7,139 nt of DNA. Source: JAZRWQ01 sp045599805. GTDB lineage: Bacteria; Bacillota; Clostridia; Oscillospirales; UMGS1783. Both the position numbers and the translations under genes were made by a program. The stretch is taken from positions 1 to 7,139 of the forward strand of contig JAZRWQ010000053.1 in the NCBI GenBank assembly GCA_045599805.1. Direction: 5' to 3'. Every line of letters begins with the position of its first letter. Within the stretch, counting starts at the first letter, position 1. Shown in pieces: positions 1 to 5,233 of the stretch. Under the pieces are notes generated by a model. That model had not been told where the DNA came from and did no database searches. It worked only from the letters and a program-made list of their open reading frames with translations.

Positions 1-302
1 AAGACGGTCTTGTTATCGGCGCAGGCATGGAAGACCTCGGTAAGGGCGCACGCTCCATGGTTGGTACCATGTACGGCACTAAGGCAAAGGGCGTTCGCTA
101 TCTGGAAATGACCGAAGGCTACTGCACCAGAATGGCTCTTGATGAAAACAACGAGGTTATCGGCTACGAGTTCGTTTCTCTCGGCAAGATGACCGACCTT
201 ATCAAGAAGGGCATGGAGCCTAACGAGGCTTATGAAAAATCCAAGGGCACTTACGGCAGATTTGATGAAGCCGTTAAGTATATCGACCCGCGTAAAGAAT
301 AA
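1..302 (+). CDS. Iron-sulfur cluster assembly scaffold-type protein (NifU-like), 3' part
   Basis: Only the last 99 codons are present. The frame is open from base 3 to the TAA at 300-302 and the gene begins left of the window, so the ATG at 27 is an internal codon. The visible tail contains the stretches GARSMVGTMYGTKAKG, RYLEMTEGYCTRMALDE and KGTYGRFDEAVKYIDPR. From memory these match the C-terminal half of proteins annotated as iron-sulfur cluster assembly scaffold proteins in Clostridia, which usually sit directly upstream of a GGGtGRT gene, as here. The cysteines expected to hold a cluster in the NifU_N-like part would lie outside the window, so the function cannot be verified from this piece. 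The stop is 18 nt before the next start, which implies one mRNA. The family call rests on recalled similarity and on the neighbour; the biochemical role is inference. Confidence 0.7.
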   Translation, partial: DGLVIGAGMEDLGKGARSMVGTMYGTKAKGVRYLEMTEGYCTRMALDENNEVIGYEFVSLGKMTDLIKKGMEPNEAYEKSKGTYGRFDEAVKYIDPRKE

Positions 303-320
303 TATAAGGAGGAAAACATA

Positions 321-1319
321 ATGGCACAGTTTGAAGGCTATGAAAGACGCGAGGCCAAGATCCTCGGCGTGCTTAAAGAATATGGTATTTCCTCTATCGA
401 TGAATGCAAGGAAATCACCCTTAATAAGGGCATTGACGTGGACCAGATTGTTCGTTCCACCCAGCCCATCTGTTTTGAAAACGCCGTTTGGGCATACACC
501 GTAGGCGCGGCAATCGCCATTAAAAAAGGCTGCAAAAAGGCTGCTGACGCCGCTGCCGCAATAGGCATCGGTCTGCAGAGCTTCTGCATCCCCGGCTCGG
601 TTGCCGAAAACCGCAAGGTAGGTTTAGGCCACGGGAACCTCGGCAAAATGCTTCTTTCCGAAGAAACAGAATGCTTCTGCTTCCTGGCAGGCCATGAAAG
701 CTTCGCTGCCGCAGAGGGCGCAATCAAAATCGCTCTCAACGCAAACAAGGTAAGAGAAAAGAATTTAAGAGTTATCCTTAACGGTCTGGGCAAGGATGCC
801 GCATATATCATTTCACGTATCAACGGCTTCACCTATTGCGAAACCGTTTTCGATCCGTATACCGAAACCGTTACCGTAACAAAAGAGATCCCCTTTTCCA
901 AGGGCCCCAGAGCAGACGTTAAGTGCTACGGCGCAGATAACGTTCCCGAGGGCGTTGCCATCATGAAGCTGGAAAACGTAGGCGTTTCCATCACCGGCAA
1001 CTCCACCAACCCCACCCGCTTCCAGCATCCCGTTGCAGGCACCTACAAGAAATGGTGCGTTGAAAACGGCGTAAATTATTTCTCCGTTGCCTCCGGCGGC
1101 GGCACGGGCAGAACCCTGCATCCCGACAACATGGCTGCAGGTCCGTCCTCCTACGGCATGACCGACACCATGGGCAGAATGCATTCCGATGCCCAGTTCG
1201 CCGGCTCCTCCTCCGTCCCCGCGCATGTTGAAATGATGGGGCTTATCGGTGCGGGCAACAACCCAATGGTTGGTATGACCGTTGCAGTAGCCGTTGCAGT
1301 TGAAGAAGCAATGAAATAA
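321..1319 (+). CDS. GGGtGRT-family protein (function unknown)
   Basis: A complete 332-residue protein, about the usual family length. The name-giving motif GGGTGRT is at residues 259-265, just after YFSVAS. Other recognisable parts are a glycine/alanine-rich region with SFCIPGS (residues 87-93) and GLGHGNLGKML (101-111), CFCFLAGHESFAAAEGAIK (118-136), and an Ala/Val-rich C-terminus ending VAVAVEEAMK. Cysteines at 29, 51, 71, 89, 118 and 120 could be functional, but nothing shows metal binding. There is no signal peptide and no membrane segment beyond Gly/Ala-rich patches, so it is probably cytosolic. The start is set by the ribosome binding site AAGGAGG at 306-312. It is co-transcribed with the scaffold-type gene upstream and followed at once by a strong terminator. 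Pairing with the scaffold gene suggests a role in iron-sulfur or redox biology, but I know of no established activity. Confidence 0.88.
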   Translation: MAQFEGYERREAKILGVLKEYGISSIDECKEITLNKGIDVDQIVRSTQPICFENAVWAYTVGAAIAIKKGCKKAADAAAAIGIGLQSFCIPGSVAENRKVGLGHGNLGKMLLSEETECFCFLAGHESFAAAEGAIKIALNANKVREKNLRVILNGLGKDAAYIISRINGFTYCETVFDPYTETVTVTKEIPFSKGPRADVKCYGADNVPEGVAIMKLENVGVSITGNSTNPTRFQHPVAGTYKKWCVENGVNYFSVASGGGTGRTLHPDNMAAGPSSYGMTDTMGRMHSDAQFAGSSSVPAHVEMMGLIGAGNNPMVGMTVAVAVAVEEAMK

Positions 1320-1334
1320 TAGCATAAAGCATAT

Positions 1335-1369
1335 AAAAAGGCTGACACGTTTATCGTGTCAGCCTTTTT
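1335..1369 (+). terminator. Rho-independent terminator of the scaffold/GGGtGRT operon
   Basis: A perfect 15-bp stem (1335-1349 with 1355-1369) with a 5-nt TTTAT loop begins 16 nt after the GGGtGRT stop. The core is GGCTGACACG/CGTGTCAGCC, the 5' arm starts with five A and the 3' arm ends in five T. It shares the AAGGCTGACA...TGTCAGCCTT core with the hairpins at 2856-2887 and 4476-4504, but has CACG/CGTG where they have CATG/CATG. Confidence 0.93.
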
Positions 1370-1372
1370 ATA

Positions 1373-1401
1373 TAGACAATCCCGAAAAGTAATGATATAC
1401 T
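1373..1401 (+). promoter_or_regulatory. Sigma-A promoter of the GH27 gene
   Basis: The -35 box is TAGACA (1373-1378) and the -10 box is TATACT (1396-1401), separated by exactly 17 bp. A TG at 1393-1394, one base before the -10, makes it an extended -10 promoter. It starts only 3 bp after the preceding terminator, and the expected transcription start near 1408 leaves a leader of about 20 nt holding the GGGGG ribosome binding site at 1418-1422. There is no room for a riboswitch and no clear operator palindrome. Confidence 0.75.
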
Positions 1402-1429
1402 GAAAACAAACAACAATGGGGGAAACTAT

Positions 1430-2854
1430 ATGAATAACGATATAATAAAGCCCATGCCTTTTGAGGGTAAGCCGGTTTTGCATTGTCCGCGTGTTTTCGG
1501 CGCAAGCCCGGATAAGGAAATACTTTGGAAAATTCCCGCAACGGGAAAGCGCCCCTTAAGCTTTTTGGCAAAGCTTCCCGAGGGACTTACGGTAAATAAC
1601 GGTATCGTTTCCGGCAAGGTAAAAAGGGAAGGGGACTATCCCGTAACAATAACGGTAAAAAATGATTTGGGAGAGGCTTCCCAAACCGTTATTTTCAAAA
1701 TACACGACCGCGGCGTGATGCTTACGCCGTTAATGGGCTGGTGCAGCTGGAACGCCTACCGTGACGCCGTAACACAGGAGGATATCCTGACTACTGCCGA
1801 CTTTTTCATTTCTTCGGGACTTGCCGATTACGGCTACCGATTCGTGAATGTCGATTCCACATGGCAGGGACACCGCGACGAAAACGGCGTTATCGTGCCT
1901 AATGAAAAATTCCCCGACATGAAAAAGATGTGCGATGAGATACATGAAAAGGGGCTTTGCTGCGGCATTTATGCCACTCCCATGCGCAACGCATGGGGCT
2001 GGGAGGGCGAAAAGTGGGGGCTGCCCGGCGTTACCGACGGCGAAATGGATGAAAGATTCCCAAAGCGCATGGGCGGCATAGGCCTTATCCACCACGAACT
2101 GGAAAACGCACGCCGGTGGGCTGAATGGGGCTTTGATTATCTGAAGTACGACTGGGACAGATGCGAGCCGGAAAACGCAATGCTTATGTATGATGCTCTC
2201 GGAAAAAGCGGCAGGGATTTCGGCCTTTGCTTTACCATCCACGCCTGCATGGAGTATAAGGATACATGGCTTAAAACCTGCAATTCATGGCGCGATAACT
2301 ATTTCGATTCCGATGATGACTGGGATATCCTAACCAAGGTATATAACAGCGGCAAGCCCTGGCATACCGTTATCAGAGAGGGACATTTCTTTGATTACGA
2401 CATGCTTGAAACCGGCTACATGATGGATAGGGAAAACCGCTTTTCGAGAAAAGAGCAGATGTTCTGCGTTGCCATGCGCGCCTTTTTCAATTCTCCTTTG
2501 CAGATTTCCTGCGACGTTAAGCATATCACCGAATTTGACATGGCGCTGCTGTGCAACGAAAATATCCTTTCTATTCAGCGTGATACTTATAGCCCCGGCG
2601 CAAGACTGCGCGAGGCAATAATAGAAAAGGGCAAATATGCCGAGGTTTACGACAAACCCCTTAACGACGGCAAAACGGCGGTTGCCTTCTTCAATCTCGG
2701 TGACGAGCCGCTGGATATGAAGTATAAGCTTACCCTCGGCGCGAAGGCCGACCTGCTCAATGCATGGACGGGCGAAAGATTTACGGTAACGGATATCATA
2801 AATCAAACCGTAAACGCCCACGAAGCAGTAATCTATATCTTAACCGAAAAATAA
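1430..2854 (+). CDS. GH27-family alpha-galactosidase, cytoplasmic, with N-terminal Ig-like domain
   Basis: Predicted to release terminal alpha-galactose (raffinose/melibiose-type sugars or oligosaccharides from galactomannan). It has 474 residues. Residues 14-92 form a putative Ig-like (He_PIG type) domain with LPEGLTVNNGIVSGKV followed by GDYPVTITVKNDLG. The catalytic barrel starts at MGWCSWNAY (102-110) and continues with YGYRFVNVDSTWQ (134-146), KFPDMKKMCDEIHEKGLCCGIY and FDYLKYDWDRC. Asp241 in KYD is the expected nucleophile. The acid/base is probably Asp293 in SWRDNYFDSDDDWD (286-299), which departs from the usual WRTTGDI-like motif and appears one residue longer. SPLQISCDV is also typical of the family. 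A C-terminal beta domain covers roughly 385-474. There is no signal peptide, so the enzyme should act on imported sugars; no transporter or regulator lies nearby. The start is supported by GGGGG at 1418-1422. Another GH27 alpha-glycosidase specificity is possible. Confidence 0.88.
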   Translation: MNNDIIKPMPFEGKPVLHCPRVFGASPDKEILWKIPATGKRPLSFLAKLPEGLTVNNGIVSGKVKREGDYPVTITVKNDLGEASQTVIFKIHDRGVMLTPLMGWCSWNAYRDAVTQEDILTTADFFISSGLADYGYRFVNVDSTWQGHRDENGVIVPNEKFPDMKKMCDEIHEKGLCCGIYATPMRNAWGWEGEKWGLPGVTDGEMDERFPKRMGGIGLIHHELENARRWAEWGFDYLKYDWDRCEPENAMLMYDALGKSGRDFGLCFTIHACMEYKDTWLKTCNSWRDNYFDSDDDWDILTKVYNSGKPWHTVIREGHFFDYDMLETGYMMDRENRFSRKEQMFCVAMRAFFNSPLQISCDVKHITEFDMALLCNENILSIQRDTYSPGARLREAIIEKGKYAEVYDKPLNDGKTAVAFFNLGDEPLDMKYKLTLGAKADLLNAWTGERFTVTDIINQTVNAHEAVIYILTEK

Positions 2855-2888
2855 TAAAAGGCTGACATGATATCATGTCAGCCTTTTT
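2852..2888 (+). repeat. Left copy of a 37-bp direct repeat (terminator-like) flanking the AT-rich islet
   Basis: This stretch matches 4471-4507 at 35 of 37 positions, in the same orientation. The mismatches are at 2870/4489 (A/G) and 2886/4505 (T/C). The similarity stops at both ends. The repeat begins on the TAA stop codon of the GH27 gene and contains the terminator hairpin described separately. Confidence 0.8.
2856..2888 (+). terminator. Bidirectional terminator between the GH27 and XRE regulator genes
   Basis: Bases 2856-2871 and 2872-2887 form a perfect 32-bp palindrome built on AAAAGGCTGACATGAT. In RNA the stem is about 13-14 bp with a short loop around GATATC. The plus-strand side ends in TTTTT, and the minus-strand side reads CCTTTTATTATTTTT, so it can serve both convergent genes. 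It starts directly after the GH27 stop, and the stop codon of the leftward regulator gene (2878-2880) lies inside its right arm. Confidence 0.9.
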
Positions 2889-3084
2889 CGTTTTTGTATT
2901 CAGCAATATCTTCGAGTTTGCAGTCCAATATTTCACATAAAGTATTAAGAGTGTATGAGTTTACGTTTTCGTTTTTTCTAAGGCGATCCAATTGACCTGT
3001 GCTTATATGATATTGATTGATAAGTTTATATTGAGAAATGCCTTTTTCTCGCATTGTCTTCCATAATCTGTCGAATACTATCAC
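2878..3084 (-). CDS. Small XRE/Cro-CI-type helix-turn-helix regulator (HTH_26-like)
   Basis: A DNA-binding protein of 68 residues that is essentially one helix-turn-helix domain. The N-terminus MIVFDRLWKTMREKGIS is typical of this small regulator family. The helix-turn-helix spans about residues 17-38 (SQYKLINQYHISTGQLDRLRKN) and is followed by the usual tail TLNTLCEILDCKLEDIAEY. I chose the GTG at 3084 because it gives the family-typical start; the frame is also open from a GTG at 3093, which would add three residues, and neither has a strong ribosome binding site. It reads away from the lipoprotein gene, and the two promoters share a -35 region beside a palindrome. It may therefore repress its own and its neighbour's transcription (inference). 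The base composition is AT-rich, unlike the flanking GH27 and reductase genes. Confidence 0.85.
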   Translation of the reverse strand: MIVFDRLWKTMREKGISQYKLINQYHISTGQLDRLRKNENVNSYTLNTLCEILDCKLEDIAEYKNEKG

Positions 3085-3115
3085 TTTCAACACCCATAAT
3101 TATTATTATAAAATT

Positions 3116-3144
3116 ATTCTATAATAATACTTTTTTCTTGACAA
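3116..3144 (-). promoter_or_regulatory. Leftward promoter of the XRE regulator gene
   Basis: On the minus strand, -35 TTGTCA (3144-3139) and -10 TAGAAT (3121-3116) are separated by 17 bp. The -35 overlaps the -35 of the rightward promoter. Transcription would start near 3109, leaving a very short leader before the GTG codons at 3093 and 3084. Confidence 0.6.
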
Positions 3145-3166
3145 TAGCCCGTAAACGGGCTATAAT
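3138..3166 (+). promoter_or_regulatory. Perfect-consensus sigma-A promoter reading into the lipoprotein gene
   Basis: TTGACA (3138-3143) and TATAAT (3161-3166) match consensus at all 12 positions, with the optimal 17-bp spacer. Transcription should start near 3173. The spacer is occupied by the palindrome at 3144-3163, which suggests that this intrinsically strong promoter is held in check by a repressor. Confidence 0.85.
3144..3163. promoter_or_regulatory. Putative operator palindrome in the promoter spacer
   Basis: A perfect inverted repeat with arms ATAGCCCG (3144-3151) and CGGGCTAT (3156-3163) around TAAA. It fills the spacer of the rightward promoter, covers the first three bases of its -10 box, and touches the edge of the leftward -35. 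Its G+C-rich arms stand out in very AT-rich surroundings. A dimeric repressor bound here would block the rightward promoter; the divergent XRE protein is the obvious candidate. Binding is inferred from position only. Confidence 0.65.
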
Positions 3167-3203
3167 GTTCGTAAAAGTAATACTTGCTTAAATGATGCGC
3201 TTT

Positions 3204-3229
3204 AGTTATTCTGTTTCGACAGAATAGTT
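3204..3229 (+). other. Hairpin with UUCG loop in the 5' leader of the lipoprotein mRNA
   Basis: TATTCTGT (3207-3214) pairs perfectly with ACAGAATA (3219-3226) around a TTCG loop. Two G-U pairs and one A-U pair can extend the stem to 3204-3229. It lies about 30 nt after the predicted transcription start and 23 nt before the ribosome binding site. With no U-run it is unlikely to be a terminator; it may stabilise the 5' end or be a protein binding site. Confidence 0.45.
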
Positions 3230-3263
3230 TATATATTAAGACTATATGGAATGGAGAAAAAAC

Positions 3264-3650
3264 ATGTCAAGACAAATCAAAAAAATAATTAGTGTGATTC
3301 TACTGATATCTGTTTGTGCTATTGCCCTTGCATCATGTGGTGGTAGCGAAATTAAGAAAGAATTATGCGGAACTTGGAGCTATGACTTTTACGCAGCTTT
3401 TACTAAAGAGCATTGTCATCGAATTGTTAAGTTTGATAAAGATGGAACTTTTGAAATGAATTGGATTAATGAAGAATCACCTTCAAAATCCGCATATCAC
3501 GAAGGGACATACAAAATTAGTGATGGTAAATTAGTAATAGAATACAATGATGGCTCACAAGCACCAGAAATTGAATATTCATATAGTGATGGAAATCTTA
3601 GAGTATTCGATGTTAGTGGTAGTAGTACAAACGAATATTACAAACACTAA
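3264..3650 (+). CDS. Small lipoprotein, possibly with a lipocalin-like beta domain
   Basis: A lipoprotein of 128 residues with unknown function. The N-terminus MSRQIKKIISVILLISVCAI is a charged then hydrophobic signal sequence ending in the lipobox LASC, with Cys25 as the lipidation site, so the mature protein should be anchored on the outer face of the cell membrane. The mature part has LCGTWSYDF near its start, then FDKDGTFEMNW, GTYKISDGKLVIEY and DGNLRVFDVSG. This alternating pattern resembles small lipocalin-like or DUF5640-type domains; I only claim resemblance. The ATG at 3264 is preferred over the in-frame ATG at 3246 because TGGAG (3252-3256) lies 7 nt upstream and the signal peptide is then normal. 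The gene is the first target of the consensus promoter at 3138-3166. It is AT-rich like the rest of the islet. Confidence 0.82.
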   Translation: MSRQIKKIISVILLISVCAIALASCGGSEIKKELCGTWSYDFYAAFTKEHCHRIVKFDKDGTFEMNWINEESPSKSAYHEGTYKISDGKLVIEYNDGSQAPEIEYSYSDGNLRVFDVSGSSTNEYYKH

Positions 3651-3660
3651 TAATTTTAGT

Positions 3661-3687
3661 TTGTGATATGGAAGTGTAGTATATAAT
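3661..3687 (+). promoter_or_regulatory. Weak candidate promoter ahead of the membrane protein gene
   Basis: A perfect TATAAT (3682-3687) is preceded by TTGTGA (3661-3666), but the spacer is only 15 bp. It would give a leader of about 115 nt before the ATG at 3809. The rest of the 158-bp AT-rich gap (3651-3808) holds no convincing gene and no clear terminator after the lipoprotein stop, so read-through from the upstream promoter is an alternative. Confidence 0.3.
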
Positions 3688-3808
3688 TAAAGCCGCTGCG
3701 ATATATCAAAAAAATGATAATACTACCAAAGATGTTTAATACTTAACAATATTGTAATTTAAAAATTTTCTATTCGTTATTATAAAAATAATAAGTGGAG
3801 CGATAAAT

Positions 3809-4357
3809 ATGTCAGAAAGTTCATACGAATATAACGAACAGATTGTTCAGGAAACTGAAGCTGTTATAGGTGAAGAAAAATCTGCAGAATCTGTAATCTC
3901 TACTGAAAATGAAACCGAAACAACTATAGCAATTGAATCAAATGGGAAAATGTCCCAAAAAAAGATTGGAATTATAGTTGCGAGTGCCATTGCAGTTGTA
4001 ATTGTAATTATAGTTGCAATCATTCTTATCCCCTCAAAATTTGATAAAGTAGAAAAAGAGTGTCTAAATATTGCAGGACAAATTGGATCAGGGAAGGATT
4101 ATTTTTCTCTTGATACAGATCCTTATGAAAATGCGGATGAAACTGTGAGAATGATCCTCTTGCCAAATATTCAGAAAAATACTTTAAAGGCAATTAAGTA
4201 TGCAAATAGTGAATTGGGATTTCCGGGTTCTGTTTATTCTGATATGATTAGAACAAGTTCAGCTATGGGACGTCAGAGTGAGGAAAATAGTAGGTATAAA
4301 GTTTCTTGGACATACCATCCTGATCATGGCCTTGAAGTAACTTACACCAAGAAATAA
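3809..4357 (+). CDS. Single-pass membrane protein of unknown function
   Basis: I do not recognise this 182-residue protein. Residues 1-46 are acidic and Glu/Ser/Thr-rich with no obvious fold. KMSQKK (47-52) precedes a strong hydrophobic segment at about 53-74 made of Ile, Val and Ala, ending LIPSKFDK. The remaining ~105 residues contain QIGSGKDYFSLDTDPYENADETV and a C-terminal SRYKVSWTYHPDHGLEVTY, suggesting a small beta-containing domain. With no cleavable signal peptide, the acidic N-terminus is probably cytoplasmic and the C-terminal domain outside. The start has GTGGAG (3795-3800) 8 nt upstream. It follows the lipoprotein gene on the same strand with a 158-bp gap, so a joint cell-envelope role is possible but unproven. 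The base composition is AT-rich. Confidence 0.78.
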   Translation: MSESSYEYNEQIVQETEAVIGEEKSAESVISTENETETTIAIESNGKMSQKKIGIIVASAIAVVIVIIVAIILIPSKFDKVEKECLNIAGQIGSGKDYFSLDTDPYENADETVRMILLPNIQKNTLKAIKYANSELGFPGSVYSDMIRTSSAMGRQSEENSRYKVSWTYHPDHGLEVTYTKK

Positions 4358-4415
4358 TATTTATATAGCGTGGGATATATGTTTCGTTTTATTCTTTATA
4401 GGTGATTCAAAAGAG

Positions 4416-4434
4416 CGATTTTATACTAAAATCG
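4416..4434. other. Perfect 8-bp hairpin downstream of the membrane protein gene
   Basis: CGATTTTA (4416-4423) and TAAAATCG (4427-4434) pair perfectly around TAC. There is no T-run on the plus strand; on the minus strand a weak CTCTTTT follows. It could be a processed 3' end or an accessory terminator. The rest of the 4358-4470 gap shows nothing else I can support. Confidence 0.35.
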
Positions 4435-4470
4435 ACAAATAAAATTGATGCGGATATCTTTGTTTTTAAT

Positions 4471-4507
4471 TAATAAAAGGCTGACATGGTATCATGTCAG
4501 CCTTCTT
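4471..4507 (+). repeat. Right copy of the 37-bp direct repeat flanking the AT-rich islet
   Basis: It matches 2852-2888 at 35 of 37 positions, offset by 1619 bp. Its last base lies in the stop codon of the leftward SanA-like gene. Both copies are terminator hairpins, so they may be recombined duplicates or simply two members of a genome-wide terminator family. Confidence 0.8.
4476..4504 (-). terminator. Terminator of the SanA-like gene (also faces the membrane protein gene)
   Basis: A perfect 12-bp stem, AAGGCTGACATG (4477-4488) with CATGTCAGCCTT (4493-4504), closes on a GTAT loop. Read on the minus strand it is followed by a T-rich run (CCTTTTATT), so it suits the leftward gene that ends at 4507. 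On the plus strand the run is broken (CCTTCTTC), so termination in that direction should be weaker. Confidence 0.85.
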
Positions 4508-5148
4508 CAGTCGTTGGTTAAATTGCCGTTGCCGGATATGGGTATAACGTCGCCCAGATATGTGGGCTTTGGCTTGAAAATGCACTTTACAAAGTCCTTG
4601 TTCCTTGCAAGCACCTCTCTTGCCTCCCGGTACACGGCGCCGGCGTAGCTTCTGGGATTTGCGGCGGTGCCCGTGGCTTCTACGCCCAGACTCCTTGCGA
4701 CATACAGGGCGCGGAACAGATGATATTTCTGCGTAACTATTATTGCGCTTTTCACCCCGAAAATCTCCCTTGCGCGGTAGATGCTTTCATAGGTTGAAAA
4801 GCCGGCATGGTCCATAAAAACATCGCTGTCCGGCACGCCGTTCCGGACGGCGTAGCGCTTCATTACGTTTACCTCGTCATAGCCCTTTCTGCCGTGGTCG
4901 CCCGACATAAGTATTTTATCGGCGGCGCCGCTTTTATAAAGCTCTATGGCGGCGTCAAGCCTGTCCTTAAGCATGGGGCTGGGGTTTTCGCCGTTTACGC
5001 CCGCGCCGAGCACAAGTATGCAGTCGGCGTTATCCTGCTGTTTTGAAATGGAATCCTTTACCGATGCCGTAACGAATATGTTTATGCCAAGCACCAAAAC
5101 GATGCACACTATAATAGTTATAAATAAAATTCTGATAATCTTTTTCAT
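4507..5148 (-). CDS. SanA/YdcF-like DUF218 membrane-anchored protein
   Basis: This 213-residue protein has one N-terminal membrane segment (about residues 5-26) followed by a DUF218 domain outside the membrane. Family features are DCILVLGAGV (42-51), LKDRLDAAIELYKSGAADKILMSGD (60-84), YDEVNVMKRYAVRNGVP (90-106), DHAGFSTYES (113-122), and then IIVTQKYHLFRALYVARSLG. The SanA branch is linked to envelope barrier function in enterobacteria, and other DUF218 proteins are proposed to act on wall precursors or carriers; the substrate here is unknown. The start at 5148 (MKKIIRIL) is chosen over the in-frame ATG at 5166. The predicted -10 box covers 5165-5170, so an ATG at 5166 would not be transcribed. 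GGTGA lies just upstream of 5148. It is transcribed alone, ends at its own hairpin, and diverges from the reductase operon. Confidence 0.87.
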   Translation of the reverse strand: MKKIIRILFITIIVCIVLVLGINIFVTASVKDSISKQQDNADCILVLGAGVNGENPSPMLKDRLDAAIELYKSGAADKILMSGDHGRKGYDEVNVMKRYAVRNGVPDSDVFMDHAGFSTYESIYRAREIFGVKSAIIVTQKYHLFRALYVARSLGVEATGTAANPRSYAGAVYREAREVLARNKDFVKCIFKPKPTYLGDVIPISGNGNLTND

Positions 5149-5164
5149 AGCATCACCGTATAAC

Positions 5165-5193
5165 ATTTTAACATAAAATTATCGCCTTTACAA
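5165..5193 (-). promoter_or_regulatory. Leftward promoter of the SanA-like gene
   Basis: On the minus strand, -35 TTGTAA (5193-5188) and -10 TAAAAT (5170-5165) have a 17-bp spacer, with TG one base before the -10 (extended -10). The expected start near 5158 gives a leader of about 10 nt. Its -35 overlaps the -35 of the rightward promoter. Confidence 0.65.
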
Positions 5194-5215
5194 GGGCGGC
5201 GGTATATGCTATTAT
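5187..5215 (+). promoter_or_regulatory. Rightward promoter of the reductase/acetyltransferase operon
   Basis: -35 TTTACA (5187-5192) and -10 TATTAT (5210-5215) have a 17-bp spacer, with TG at 5207-5208 (extended -10). The expected start is near 5222, which would put the start almost at the GGAGG ribosome binding site (5222-5226) and leave a minimal leader. Confidence 0.65.
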
Positions 5216-5233
5216 GGATATGGAGGCGATAAT

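Noticed and set aside
338..832. Long minus-strand open frames over the GGGtGRT gene (also 813-1325) and over the GH27 gene (1730-2242, 2330-2821)
   Set aside because: They mirror strongly supported genes, are low in recognisable motifs, and lack ribosome binding sites of their own.
3246..3263. ATG at 3246 as start of the lipoprotein
   Set aside because: The six extra residues would precede the signal peptide, and the ribosome binding site TGGAG at 3252-3256 correctly serves the ATG at 3264.
4445..4648. A 67-codon plus-strand open frame
   Set aside because: It overlaps the terminator hairpin and the antisense of the SanA-like gene, and has no domain or credible start signal.
5149..5166. ATG at 5166 as start of the SanA-like protein
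   Set aside because: It falls within the predicted -10 box and has no ribosome binding site.
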